Assembly: GCA_014529385.2 (NCBI GenBank)
Contig: CM043964.1
Location: 135,074,420-135,138,419, forward strand
Source of the DNA: Adiantum capillus-veneris
Taxonomy: Eukaryota > Streptophyta > Polypodiopsida > Polypodiales > Pteridaceae
Direction of reading: 5' to 3'
DNA length: 64,000 nt
Below the pieces are notes generated by a model, which saw only the letters and a program-made list of their open reading frames with translations, made no database searches and was not told the DNA's origin. The translations under genes were made by a program, and so were the position numbers. Of the stretch, positions 23,286 through 36,500 are shown one piece after another; positions within the stretch are counted from its first letter, which is position 1, and each line of letters opens with the position of its first letter.

Positions 23286-24634
23286 CTTTAAAGGAATCTA
23301 GTTTTGATTGATAGGCCTTGCTATAGAAGTTAATGTGTTCTCGCTTGAACCCCTGCTACGAGGAGCTTTTCTGACGTTGTAGGCTACAATAAGACCCTTG
23401 TCACATTGGGGAACATGCCCCAAATGGTTTTTTCTTTAGCCAGTCATGAAGTTGTCAAACATAAGAAGTACAAACTGGATGTCCGTCAAAAGTAGTGAGT
23501 GGTTGCAAGCCAAGCGGTAGCATCCCCACGTCTCACTTTGTAGGACATAGCTCGAAACTTATCAAAAACATCCCTATAGACGCTTCTTACAGATGGTTGT
23601 GGGAGTGAAAACTTGGCCAAGGGGGATTGCCCACTCATTTGGAAAGCACTACAAGCCAACTTCACCTTTTGGCTCGGAGAATACACACTCACCACCTTGA
23701 CATGGCCTACTCTTGCTTGCCTCACTGTGACAAGGACCTAAGGGAAAATAAGTTACTCCAAAAATACAGCAAGGGACAGAAGCAAACTTATAAATAAGTA
23801 TGCTTTGTTTGCGAGTCTACATAATTTTTAGCCATGAGCATATGGACACTTGGATGAGCTGAGAGAGCGCCCTTATGCTTCTCGTGTAAATAGGATACTA
23901 TGTATAAGTTACTAGTTAAGTTTTTTCTAAATAGAAAAGATAATTCAAAGAAAGATTTTGTGAAACGCATTTGTGAAATTAAAACCTCTTTTTTTGCTAA
24001 AAGCACCCATGCAATCTCTCCATCGCAAAAAAGCACTAACCTTATGAGTAATGTCTACCCTTGGAGTTTTTATGGCAAAAGTATCTCCTTTTAGGAACTA
24101 TGAAAGAAAAAGCAAAACACTAGTTAAGCTTTTCTTACTAAGATTTTTTTTTTTAATATCAAAAAAGTAGATAGTGCACTGCCTACATGAGTGCCATACA
24201 AAAGTATGGTGGAGAGTTGGCACAATGTTTCTCCAAAATGTATAAAAAAACAAAATACATGCCCTGCCCTGTAGTCCATTTCCTATAGCATAGTCATGCA
24301 AGATAACAAACCTGAATTTATCTCTGATAATTTGATATTCAAGTCCATGCCATGGCCATATGGATTGCTCTCTTGTGATTTCATATTCTAGTGCTTTTCA
24401 CAATCATGTTGGGCATATGCTACAATCAACATGGTCCGAGAGACTACATCTTAGATAGAAAGCTCTTTAAGAACTTGAATTGCAGATTTTTCTTGGTATG
24501 TTGGTTTTATCAACAATACATAAAGGACTACGCAAAAACCGCAATCCTGTTAATAGACTAGCTGAGGTCAAAAAGTAAGAGTATAAGTAGGGGGGAAGCC
24601 CAACCAAAAAGCTTTGAAAATCTTAAGGTGGCTA
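23286..24634. other. No gene recognised
   Basis: A minus-strand reading at 23486-23725 (RRGDATAWLATTHYF, continuing past a stop) may be an old element scrap. Otherwise AT-rich and unassigned. Confidence 0.35.
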
Positions 24635-24857
24635 TGTTACCATATACATGTGGTAGTGATGTGTGTGAACACACTAGGACCGTCGGGGCATTTTTTCCCT
24701 CTTTAGGAGGTTTTTTTCCTCGTACATTGTATATACGCCCATCACTCTAGGGCTATCTTTCCATTGCACGCTATGTAATATACTCTCTGTTGTGTGCCTT
24801 GAGCTTCCTTCATCTTCTCCAAGTTGTCTGTCTTTCCCTCCAACCCTAATTCCAACA
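24635..24857 (+). mobile_element. 5' LTR of copia family A
   Basis: The 223-bp sequence begins TGTTACCATATACATG and ends TTCCAACA, so it has TG...CA termini. It matches the inverted LTR at 60786-61012, the decayed LTR at 54781-55007 and the partial LTR at 32451-32618. Confidence 0.9.
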
Positions 24858-24859
24858 AT

Positions 24860-24871
24860 TGGTATCAGAGC
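24860..24871 (+). other. Primer-binding site (initiator tRNA-Met)
   Basis: TGGTATCAGAGC, two bases after the LTR, is the standard minus-strand primer site of plant copia elements. Confidence 0.9.
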
Positions 24872-25204
24872 AGGTCACGTCCTCCCGGGCTTAGTCGTCA
24901 GCGTCGCCAGAACACCCCTGCTCGTTTTCTCAAATTTCAAAGAGCTTTGGCGAGCATCACCGGGTCGACAAACAATTTGGGCAAGCTCGTGGAGCTTGGT
25001 CTGCTCAGAATTTCATTTCGGGCTCATTTCGACCTCCGTTTCCACTACAGCCATAGGCAATTTTGTCATTTTGTGTAGAATTTCTGTCAGTGTCAATTAC
25101 AAGTCCCATACAGTCTACTGCGGGTTGTGTTGTATAGCACATGCTGGTCTCACTGAGTTTCTCCTCATTTCGAGTAGTTTTCACATCAAGTGCAGGCATT
25201 TTCC

Positions 25205-28200
25205 ATGGCTGACAACAACACAGATGTGTTCAAGATGTTTGTTGCTAAGGATAGATTGGATGGGGACAATTATCCTATGTGGGCTTACATGATGCAGCAT
25301 GTACTTGTCTCAAAGGGAGTTTGGAACATTGTGCAGGGCATTGATGTACATCCTGGTACTATGGATGCAGGCAATGTTGAGAATGCTCTAGGTTTTGCTG
25401 CCATGGTTGCTACTGTCAGAGCTGTTTTGCCTACGGCTGAGCAGTCTAGCAGGTCTTTATGCAAGCCGCAATGAGGCTAAAACTTCTTTGTTGCATAAAG
25501 AACTGGAATCGAAGATTATGCATGAGGAAGATGAAATGGAGACTTTCCTTTCTAGTGTCAAGGATGTTAATGAGCAACTAATTTCTGCAGGAGAAGTCAT
25601 TTTTTACAGTTCACTTGTGCAGACTATTCTTGATGCTTTGCCAGATTCTTACCAAACTTTTGCTAGTACTTGGAGACTTATGACCCGAGGAAATCCTGAA
25701 GTTGTCAAGTTTGATGCATTATGCACATTGCTGTTGCAAGAGTCACTTTCCAGAAAAAGCAAGACTAGGCAACGTTCATTTGAACAGGCTTTTATTGCAG
25801 TTCAAAGAAAAGGTGGGAACAGCAATGTAACCACTTCTTATGGTTCTGCTGCGAGTGGCAAAACTTCTCTTTTTAATGCTTTTACTGGCAGCACTAGGTC
25901 TAGCAATTCTGGTGATAAGGTGAAAAAGAAGATGCGTTGCCATTATTGTAAAGCTAATGATCACTTGATCAAGCAGTGTCCGAAATTGAAGGCAAAAGAA
26001 GCTAAGAAGAAAGAGATCGTATCCACTACACGATCCAATACAAGTGCAGCGATTGTAGAGTCTTCTGTCAAGTGAGATTGTGATGCTGATGTTGATGGAG
26101 AATGGGCATTTAGTGCAGAGTGCACTTATGATCCTATTGTCCATGATGCATGTATGTCAGTTGGTGCAGATTTACATGTGTGGTATTTCGACAGTGGTGC
26201 TACAAAGCACATTACCTCACATCATGATTTGTTTACCTCTATTGAATTTGTCCCAATACGGTGACTTGTGCCAAAAATGCCTCTTATCCTATTCAAGGAG
26301 TTAAGAAAAATTGTGCTTACTGCTGCAAATGGAAGTTCTTTCACACTTGTTGATGCATTGTTTGTACCTGGGATCAAAAAGAACCTTTTGTCTGTATCTG
26401 CACTTGCTAGACTTGGTCTTGTAGTCAAATTTGTGGATGACAGATGTACAGTTCATGATCTCAATTTTGGTGATGAAATTGTTGCATCTAGCCTTTTGTG
26501 TCGTGGACTGTATAAGCTCACTTTGTATGACAAGTGTGGACAAAATTTTGCAAATGCAGTTGCAGATTCAAGGGCTGTTTCAGATGCAAAATTGTGGCAT
26601 GCACGTTTTGAGCATCTAAATTTTGTCAGTTTGTTGCGTTTGCAAAAGCCTGATATGGTTGCTTCTTTTCCGCCTCTTGAAGCACCTGTCAAACATGTTT
26701 GTGAAGGCTGTATTTTGGGTAAAATGCAGTGTGCTAAGTTTCCAAAGGATAAATCAGTTCGTGCTACATGCAGATTGCAACTTGTGCATAGTGATGTTTG
26801 TGGGCCTATGCAAACTCCGTCCTTGGGAAATTACTTGTACTTTGTGAAATTCATTGATGACTACTCCAGGCATACATGGGTATATCCGTTGAAAGCTAAG
26901 TCCGAAGTGTTTATGTGCTGCAAGCAATTTCTTGCTATGGCTGAAAATGTCTCGAAATGTACTATGGGCACCCTCCATTCCGATCGAGGGGGGGAGTATA
27001 TGTCTCATGAATTTAATGCATTTTTGGCTAGTCGTGGGATAAAACACCAACATACAGTGCCGTATACCCCTTAGCAAAATGGTGTTTTTGAGAGGAAAAA
27101 CATGTCTCTTACGGAAATGGCACGATGTATGATCAAGAGTCAAGCTTTACCACATTCGTTTCTGCTCGAGGTTGTCATGTGTGCCATTTATGCACTCAAC
27201 ACGTGTCCTGCGAAAGTGTTGCAGTCTATGACTCCATATGAAGCATGGCATGACAAAAAGCCATCTATTGAGCATATGCATGTTTTTGGTTGTTTGGCTT
27301 ATGGTTTAGTGCCACAAGCGCAGCACAAAAAATTGGATGATAAGGTTGTCAAATATATTTTTGTTGGTTATAGTGCTGAAAGCAAAGGTTACAGGTTGTA
27401 CCATTTGCAAACAACGTGTATTTTGGTCTCACGTGATGTTGTGTTCGTGGAAGATTCTGTTTTGCCTTTGTTGTCATGTACCTCACATGACATTTATGAC
27501 AATTTATTGCCTCTTTTCGGTGGTGGAAGTTCGAATGTAAATTCAAATGAGGCAAATGTACAGCCTATGGGGGTTTCTAAAAATGTTACAATCAGCCTAT
27601 TACTGATGCAGATGTACATGATGTACTTGATGAGGAAAGGGCTAAAAATGAGCAGGATAGAGGTATGCCAAAATGGTCGGTGCATACTTTGCATGATAGT
27701 AAATTGGATGCACCTTTGTCTAGCTTATGTGATATAGAGGAACCCCTATCTTTTGATGAAGCACAACTTGATGCACTTATAGAAAATGACACATGGCCTT
27801 TATGTGAAATGCCTCCTTGCAAAAAGGGCATTGGTGCAAACTGGGTTTACAAGTTGAAACGCAAGCCGGATGGTAAGGTTGATCGCCATAAGGCTCGACT
27901 TGTTGCAAAAGGATATGTGCAGCCGAAAGGCATAGATTATGAAGAAAATTTTTCTCCCACTTGTCGTATGACTACTGTTCGTTTTCTATGTGCATTGGCA
28001 GCTCATTTTGGTTGGGATGTACATCAATCCGATATAGTTAATGCTTTCTTGAATGGTGACATTTTTGAAGAAGTCTATGTAACATAGCCTCGCGGTTTTG
28101 TCAAGAAAGGACAAGAGGACAAAGTGTGCAGATCTAAGAAGGCTTTGTATGGGTTGAAATAATCCCGTCGTGCTTGGTATGAGAAAGCTGACACTCATTT

Positions 28201-28511
28201 GGTCAAACGAGGCTTTCGTAACAGTCCAATAGAAAGCACATTGTATGTCAAGCGTGAGGGTGATGTACTTCTCATTGTCGTTCTTTATGTGGATGATTTG
28301 CTGTGATCATTGGTCCTAATGAGGCACATATTGTTGAACTTAAGGCTGATTTGGATGCTACTTTCAAGATAAAAGATTAGGGGATGTTGCATCATTACTT
28401 GGGTATACACTTTAAGCAGTGTGATGGTGGTATTGCCTTGTGTTAGGAAAGTTACATAGAGACATTGCTATGTAAGTTTGGACTTGAGGATTGCAAATCT
28501 ATTGCCACTTA
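25205..28511 (+). pseudogene. Ty1/copia gag-pol, family A, truncated in RT
   Basis: ATG 25205 opens gag (MADNNTDVFKMFVAKD, NYPMWAYMMQHVLVSKGVWN). A CCHC knuckle (CHYCKANDHLIKQC) is at about 25939-25980 and the protease DSGA at about 26191. The integrase zinc region has H...H...CEGC at 26600-26710; acidic residues include LVHSD (about 26785) and LHSDRGGEYMS (about 26973). RT begins at about 27800 (ANWVYKLKRKPDGK) and retains YVDD at about 28290. Coding then stops abruptly at about 28511 after GLEDCKSIAT-stop, so the rest of RT, RNase H and the 3' LTR are missing. Several stops replace glutamines that are intact in the minus-strand sister copy (61013-64000), for example TP-stop-QNG at 27071 and ALC-stop-ESY at 28443, as expected from C-to-T decay. 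It is not functional. Confidence 0.9.
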
Positions 28512-28825
28512 GAAGATAATAGGCTCTAGATATCTAGAAATTATTTGCCCAAAAACTCGTCTATTTATGAATCCTGTTTGTACAACATATTTAGAATGAG
28601 GGTTCATTCCAACGATCCTATACGTCAAGATATATAGAATAAACTAGAAATGTAATAGATCTTCATCTTCAAAGGCAGACTGTAGCTATCCTAAACCTTT
28701 TTAAGCAAAGGTAGAATTGTCACTTGAATCATTTTAAACAAAATAATACATTTTGTTAGCTTTGGATACATATTACAGGGGTTAAATAACTTATAATTGC
28801 TATTAATGTCCTTCTTAAAAATTAT
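28512..28825. other. Spacer after truncated copia element
   Basis: AT-rich DNA without coding. The copia reading ends within a few bases of 28511 and no LTR follows. Confidence 0.4.
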
Positions 28826-29210
28826 TAGGGTAAAGGGGCGATATTTAGAACCTTAAAGGTATCATCGGGCGCTTTTTTTGTGTGCTACAGATCTTTGGCT
28901 TCTCTTGGGCTCATATGGTAGCGCTAAGCATCCCCTAGAAGCAGGATAAGCGACAGCTCGTGCGGCGTTGTCATTAAAGAGCGCGATAGGAAAGATAAAA
29001 TGCCCGTGTAAAAAAAAATGGAGGCCATTTAAAAATCCAAGGGCATGCCAACTGAAAGAGTGTTGAACTCTCAACGCTGCCAATAGGATGAGTGCAGGTC
29101 AAGCTAACCATCCCACTCCTCATGCCATCTTGTCTTGGAACTGGTCCTTTCGTATACTATTTCTTTGTTCGACAAATGGACCCCGTCCCATTATTGGCCC
29201 CTTTACCCTA
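28826..29210. mobile_element. Possible MITE with TA target sites
   Basis: GGGTAAAGGGGC on the left is the exact inverse of GCCCCTTTACCC on the right, flanked on both sides by TA. The 385-bp interior is less AT-rich than its surroundings and has no gene. Short terminal repeats with TA flanks would suit a mariner-like or Harbinger-like MITE; with arms of only 12 bp this is tentative. Confidence 0.5.
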
Positions 29211-30839
29211 GCTACTATCCTGAAAGTTTAGATGTTTTTAGGTGACAATGTATGAAGTGGGATTTCTTGAGTCTTGAAGGCCATTTAGAAGGCTTCTATA
29301 TCCTTCCCAGACTTTTGAAAAAATAATTTGAAAGTTTAAAAAGCTTTCCCGTGTAAAAAAAACTTTTAAATCATTTTTCAATTGCCATAACATAATGACA
29401 AATCATTAAGAAGGCTCCCTAACTCTCAAAGTAGTATCAAGCTTTCTCATAAGAGTCCCCTTAGTTTTAAAGTCCTCGTAGAGCCCAAAGTAGATCAAGT
29501 TTTTGCTGACCTATTTCAATTACTTTTGTAGGCATGTATACTTATTACCATAGTATTGATAGCAAGTATATCTCTTATCAGACCATTGACAGCATGTAAA
29601 TCCATTACCACAATGATAGTGTCAACCAAGGTCACCTTTATCTCTTTTAAGCAAATTTTATGAGATTTTTTCCAAAAAAAAACAGAGTTAAGAGATTTCT
29701 TAACTTTTTTTTAAAAAGAAGCAACTTTTTCCTACAAGTAATTAGTCAAGATACACATTAATCTATACGTATGTTTTTGGTCTATACACAACCAATCTTT
29801 CAATCCAAGCCGATAAGCTTATGGTTCCCAAAACATTTCTTGAAAAACTAAGTCTTCTTTTATCTATATTAGTATTTAAGCCAAAAATTACAGTTTCATC
29901 AATGAAAGCAATAGAGCAACATTTGAACCAGATGCATCAAAACCAATTTTTCATCACTTTTCTAGATTTCAAAGCCTTAATGAATAATTAATAATCAACA
30001 CTCAAACATCTGGTGTCTAGCCAAATGAGATGATTAGTTTGAACTAAAAAAATTAGACCAGGTGATCAAAATTGGCAGTAAGAAAGCAAACTCAAAGATC
30101 TCCTACATAACATAACAGCCAGGTTTTTTCATGACAAAATTTCTGTAAGCAATCTCCCATAGAATGGAAAGGAAGACCCCTTAATACTAATCTATTGTTA
30201 TGGATGGCACTCAAGCAAGGCATTTTAAGGTAAAGCCAATCCCTTTTACCAACTGCAAGTCCTATTAGTTAAATCCTTGCTCCAATGATAAGTGAACCAA
30301 GGAAGTGCACAGCTACATAGAGTTAAAAGACCATGAGCAGAAGAAAAAAACACCAAAAGGAAAAATTCATCAAGCTTAGCTCCCAATCCTTTAAGGACAG
30401 TATAAGAACTATATGGGCTATTATGCAAGTAGGAAAGACGTAAATCAAAGCATTATCAAGCCTTTTCACGCACCCTAGTAATCCATGATAAGATATATCA
30501 GGTCCTACTATTGTTTATCAATCTATACCAAAAAAAAACATCAAGATTAGTATAATAATACCAACATGTATTTTCTAAGCATGCCAGATCTCAGTCTTCC
30601 CTAGGAGAGTCTAAATAGTCCCTATAGGATTCAAAATTCTCTTAAAGGAAACAACATATCCAAGTTGGTAGGAACAGTACCAAATCAATGTAGTAAGAAG
30701 AATCCAAAGTCCATACCAAAGGTCATAAGAAAAAAGTGCTACTTCATAGTCACTTATACTAAGTGAAAAAAAACCATCATAAATTCTTTTGAAAATCAAG
30801 AACTAATATACTGAGTTTATATACTATGTCCCCAAATTT
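29211..30839. other. No gene recognised
   Basis: AT-rich DNA with no coding or repeat structure I could assign. The 3' end and LTR of the adjacent gypsy remnant may lie here but were not identified. Confidence 0.35.
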
Positions 30840-32450
30840 TTTTTAAACTGTAAAGGGACCACGATAGCTAAAAGAAATTTTGTTACACTTTTCTGTTTTC
30901 ATGGTTTTTGACTTTGCAAGAACCTTTAGGAACATAAAATCACCTTCTCCAAAGGTAACTTTTCTTCATCCTTTATCATCATAAATCTTAGCATGATCTT
31001 GTGCACTATGAATGGTATTTTCGGTTGCTTTCAACATATTATTCATATCTTCATGGAAATCGTCGATAAATTGAATATTCTCCTTCTCTAGGCCTATAAC
31101 CATAGGAGATTTCAGTTGGAAACCATACATCAACGTGAATGGTGTAAATCTAGTTGCTCAATGTTTGGAACTATTGTAGCTCTTTCGATTGGACCATCAT
31201 ATTGTGAATGATCTATTGTACAGATGCTCAGAGTAGTATCCAACTGCGGGCAACCAACTGCGGACAAGCCATATAGCTTGTAGAGATTTCTAACAAAGTG
31301 CTTGGCCAACTCTAGCATTTTAACCATTTTTTGTGTGGAAATAAACTTTTCCATTTTGATTAACCTGTCCACTATCACCCACACCGAGTCATTGTCTCGA
31401 CTAGTCTTGGGTAAACCAACAATGAAGTCCATGGAAATGCTTTTCCATTGCCCTTGAGGAATCTCCCAAGGATGGAGTAGTTCCCCAACCTTGAGATGTC
31501 ATGTTTATTGACCTAACACTTATTATATTGCAGCACATAAGTTTGGACATCCCTAAATAAACTAGGCCGATAAAATTATCTTTTAGATAGTGCATAGTTC
31601 TTCTAAATCCCACGATGATCCTCACTTGACTATCATGACTTTCTTTAAGAAATGTGTGCTTGAAAAGTTTCCAATAGTAAGTAGAGTAAGTACCCATCGT
31701 CAATGGAGTAGTTAGAATACTTCTTCCCTCGAGGAAGGTTATCACCCCTGTTTGGAGTTGAAATTGTCAAAGGTGATGAAGGGTCTACGTCAGAGCCCTT
31801 TGGCCCCAAAGTATACCCAGAAGTCTCGGTTGGTCTCTTCGTACTAGCTCTTACTTCCCTGCCTATTGCACCTATAGCCAATCTATTTGGACGAGCACTA
31901 GGTGTCGATGAGAGAGGTGGTTGTGTTTGTGAAGTGGTGTGATCATGCACAACAAGCGAACCTTGATAAAAGATGGATCATGCTCACATAGGCCATGCAA
32001 TGACTCCAAGAATTTGTTCTTGAAGACTGTGAAGCTTAATTCATTAATTTGTGGCATGTGACTAAGTGCATCCACCACGACATTATATTTATCTCTTTGG
32101 TAATGTATCTAAAGGTCAAAATATGATAGGATCCTCGCCCACTGAGCTTCTCTTCCCTTCAATTCATTCTAAATTGAAATCCATTTCAAACTTTCGTGGT
32201 CTGCTTGGACCTCAAAAGTGGCACCATATAAATAGTTTCTCCACTTTTGAAGTGCATGCACAATAGCTAGTAACTCTTGTTCAAAGGCCGAATAGTGACG
32301 TTGGGCACAATGTAAAATTTTTTTTCAAATGCAATTGGGCATTCCTTTTGCATAAACAACGCTCCAATGGTCTCATCACTTGTGTCTGTTTCCAAGACAA
32401 ATGGCCCATTCACATCCACTATACTCAATATAGGTGAAGCCGCTATAGCT
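30840..32450 (-). pseudogene. Ty3/gypsy pol fragment (RNase H and integrase)
   Basis: Read leftwards from 32450. The end of RT and start of RNase H read PILSIVDVNGPFVLETDTSD, then ECPIAFEKKILHCAQRHYSA and LAIVHALQKWRNYLYGATF (32450-32190). VVVDALSHMPQINELSF follows at about 32080. The integrase zinc region is at 31660-31500 (HYLKDNFYWP, a CxxC in LQYNKC). The integrase core is at 31435-31300 (MDFIVGLPKTSRDNDSVWVI). The C-terminal part is at 31150-30850 (FTPFTLMYGFQLKSPMV, then TEKCTKFLLAIVVP-like text). Domain order RT, RNase H, integrase is the gypsy order and distinguishes it from the copia copies. Several frameshifts and stops are present. The fragment ends exactly where a partial copia LTR begins (32451). 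Confidence 0.85.
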
Positions 32451-32618
32451 TGTTGGAATTAGGGTTGTAGGGAAATGCACACAGCTTGGAGAAGACGAAG
32501 GAAGCTCAAGGCACACAACAGAGAGTATATTACTTAATGTGCAATGGAAAGATAGATAGCCCTAGAGTGATGGGAGAATATATAATGCACGAGGGAAAAA
32601 ACCTCCTAACCTGGATCT
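32451..32618 (-). mobile_element. Partial LTR of copia family A inserted in gypsy pol
   Basis: TGTTGGAATTAGGG... matches the inverted family-A LTR at 60786 base for base over long stretches, but similarity ends after AAAAAACCTCCTAA, about 168 of the usual 225 bases. It breaks the gypsy RT reading at its left edge; the gypsy reading does not resume on the right. Confidence 0.85.
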
Positions 32619-33476
32619 CAAACAACATGGAGGGTATGGTCTCTGACCAAGCGTGAACTGCAATGAGGACCTCTGGTCGCGTGAAGGCCCCCATCCATCT
32701 GGGAGCTGATGGCTCTAGAGGAGTGAGCCACTCAGCTGGTAAAGCCTTTGTGATGTCATGGCACATGCTCTGCACCCCTCTCATGCCCTGCAGTTGGATA
32801 CTCTGTATCTCCACCTGAGAACTGAAGCCAGCAGTCGCCTAGAGTGTGTGCTTGACCCTCTGCCATTGGACCCCGTTCCTAGTTCATTTTAATATTCAAT
32901 CAAACAAGATCTTAAGAAATACAACGAGTCTCTTGGGAGTTTAAGGTTTTGTCTCGATGTAAGTTTCAAGTTAACCCAGACTTTGACGAATCCCATTTTG
33001 GTCCCTTTGCATCATTTTCCATCCATGAGGCATCTCCATGGAAGCAGTGAGAGTTTTATGTTCAAGCAACATGGTCACGACATCCGTGAAGCTATCCCCT
33101 TACTCCCCCTTTGAATTTGCAAAACAAACTTGAAAGTAGACAAACTTGAAATGAACAATGCATATGCTTTCTACAATGAATTTTTGCTTTGGTGTGATCT
33201 ATGCATGGTAAACACAAAACTTTGTAATGCACCAACTTGCAAACTTGAGACAATAATCATTGAACTTCCTTTGAGTGCTTATGCAAGAGTGAAACCCTTC
33301 CATGCATGGTAGTGTAAAAAATACAAAGTTCCTAAGAGTGGACATGCTAGTGTGGTGAAAAATCGTTCATGCAATAGTGTATGAATGATTAACAAATTCT
33401 TCTTTAAGAGACACATGCTCCATACATTGTAGAATATTGAAGTTGAGCTACTTTGGTATAGAGTGTAGTTAGGTCA

Positions 33477-33482
<6 letters not shown>
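32619..33482. other. No gene recognised
   Basis: A 94-residue minus-strand ORF (32530-32814) overlaps the LTR fragment and is not supported. The rest is unassigned. Confidence 0.35.

Positions 33483-33571
<89 letters not shown>
33483..33571. repeat. Compound microsatellite (CT)n(CA)n
   Basis: About 52 bases of CT followed by about 38 bases of CA. Confidence 0.97.
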
Positions 33572-33575
<4 letters not shown>

Positions 33576-36500
33576 CTATCTACACTCCTTGTAGTACAAG
33601 TACATCTCAGTTAGACTACAAGATCCAATAACTAGACATAAGCTAACATCACTTCAGATAGCCTTCAAGTATTTTGATGATATATTGTGGGTCAACAACA
33701 ATGACCACTCCTTCTTTCTTTATCGATACCCAAGTTATCCCCCTTGTTTAGCAATTGACCATAGTGCAACATCAGTTCAAGGATGGAGTAGGGAATACAA
33801 AAAAAATCCTTAGCATCATGGAACTTGAAGTCATAGATGGCAGACCAAAAAGAAGCAAGCTTGACAAAGGCAACACTATTACAACACAGATAGTCAAGTA
33901 CATTTGTAGAGGTAGCAACTAACCATAAAGATGGGCTCACAAAGTAATATAATCTCATATAAAACCCATCCTTTTTTCCAACTCTTCATATCAGAATGCA
34001 ACCCAAGATATTAAAAGGCTAGTACAAGGATTTTGTGCAATGGATTTGAAAGAATCAGACTCTGGAGGCTGGTAAAGGGATACTTACATGCTCAATGGTG
34101 GGCACCAGGTCCCTTTCGGGGCCTAGAGCCCCCTCTAGAACCTCCTATCTACAACCTAGTGCGAGAAGGATGGAGGACCATTATCACACACACAATAGCA
34201 TAAAGCATCTTTTATGTACCTATTACTCTTAATCAAACTTATGCAAGCTTTGGTTTAAATCCAAAAAAGGCACACCTCATGGCTCTAGGGTAAGTGGTAC
34301 CAAATGGAAGTACCGCATGTGTAAATCACCCCACTACTTTCATGGCAAGACCACAACCCTCTCTCTTTTTTAACCCCATCAACCCACTTGCCCCTAATAG
34401 AAGAAAAACCCCATCAACCCACTCGTCCCTAATAGAAGAAAAATGCCATCTCCATTAAAGCTTACTTACCCATGGACCCACTACTCTTATGCTATTTAAA
34501 AGCATATGCATGGAATCCTCTATGCCTAAAATTGGAAGATATCCTCCTTGGTCCCTACACCACCAGCAAAATCTCTCTAGGTATGACCAATCAAGTCCCC
34601 AAGGATCCTCAAACTCTTACTATGTTGACATCTATAACACGTGCATTGTTTCTATGACACTTGCAGTCCATAAATTGAAGGCTAGTTTTAGTTGTTTTGA
34701 TTTATGATGGAATGCAGGTAACAGGAACAATGTTGGCATAGAGGAGTTTATGATTAAATTAGAAGGGGTTAAATTCATACTTTCATAAGAAAGTTATTGT
34801 ACCCAAAATCATTTTACTTGAAGCATTACTTGTTCTATGTCTCTACCTTTAGGCTTATTGGTGTGGTTTTTTTATGTTTATTGCTTACACACACAAGTCC
34901 AATCCAACTCTACATCCCAGTGACAACTTCTTGATCTCCTCTATTACCACCACTAGGGTGAAAATAGAAGCGTGTTGTAATTATTGTGATATGCTACTAA
35001 ATGTGAAATCAGTAAAATATATAAATTCTTTGATGAGAGAACGAGAAACTATTTGGAGCAAGCATTAATAAGCTACATCAAATATATTTAGGTGATTGTT
35101 TAGTGATGATTGAAAATGCAATCATGGAACAAGGCAAGAGAAATTAGTAAAGACATGTGGCAACACTAACTTGAGATAAGGAAGCTCCAAGGGGTGAAGA
35201 CCAATGACATCTACTTTTGTAATTTTAAGTTCTTTATACAATGGAATGCACTTGCCATTCTTATTTTAAAGTAAAAAAGTTTGAAAACAAGAGAAGTTTT
35301 GAGGTGTTGGGTGGTGTGGAATTTGTTTGTGGGTTTCCTACACATTGTCATTATTTTATTTTGCCATGATTGGTTTTAGGATGTAGGAGCTACCAATTTG
35401 CCTTTGACTCATGACAAATTTCTTCTAATTAAAAACATGTGACAAGACCCGTAATAGAATTTTGGCTCACAAAGCCTTAAATATCCTACCAAAGGACAAT
35501 GTTGATTAAAAAATTATCGAATACTAACTCATAAGGCCTTTAAACACCTAGTGTAGTAAAATGTTCAAAGAATAATTGTCTAATACTAGATCACAAAGCT
35601 TTAAAATGTGTGCTAGAGATCAATGTTCACAATACCATTGTTTATTCTTATACAAGTTTTGGGAGAACCTAAGAAAAACTCTCACTAAGGTTGTTATTAG
35701 GGATAACCAATAGCCTTACATCATGCTTTACTTACATGATCATCACGCTAATGAGGTAGTGGGCCATACTCCCTAGGCCTACTACCTCATTAAGAATGGT
35801 GCCTTGGAAAGGGTAGGCATGAACACACACACACACACATTTTCATACATATATTTGATATTCATGTAATGTCCATGTAGAAATGGCATACAACACAAAA
35901 CACACGCAGACATAATTTCATATATACATGTGTACATGTGAATTGAATGCATCCCAAACTAAATGGTTTTGGATAGAAGAATCATGTTTTTCTTGGATAA
36001 GAATATTAGTGTCGTGTTTTGATAGGCAGATAGACGAAATGCAATTCGTTTTTATTGGTCTATATCACCAAAAAAGATGGAATGCAAAGACTACTCTAAA
36101 AAAATGTTGGTACTTTACCATATACTAGGAGGAAATCATTGCCTCTTGATGGCTTATCATAAATAAAGTAGGTTTTATGCCTAACACTTAAAACACTTAA
36201 GAAAGGAATTGGTTTAGGTGTTTTTAAAAATGACATGGATAACAATTGATAGACTTAGTGACACGTGTTAAACGTATTCAAAATTAATCACTTGATTGCT
36301 TTGTTTACATGGACGCAGGTGAGAGTTCTATCATTTCTTAGATGTGCTTAGGGTAATTTCTATTGGGAATTGAAGATGAGACCAATGACGTCAACTTTTG
36401 CAATTTTAAGCTCTTAATATATAGGAAAACTAGAATGCGCTTGCCATTCTTACTTTGAAGTACATAATTTTGAAATACAAAAGACGTTTTGTACTCACTG

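Noticed and set aside
28895-29060. Possible tRNA-derived SINE (GCTCATATGGTAGCGC resembling an A box)
   Set aside because: No convincing B box at the right distance, no cloverleaf and no poly-A or T tail; the TIRs explain the block better.
32530-32814. 94-residue minus-strand ORF
   Set aside because: It overlaps the copia LTR fragment at one end and has no recognisable motif.
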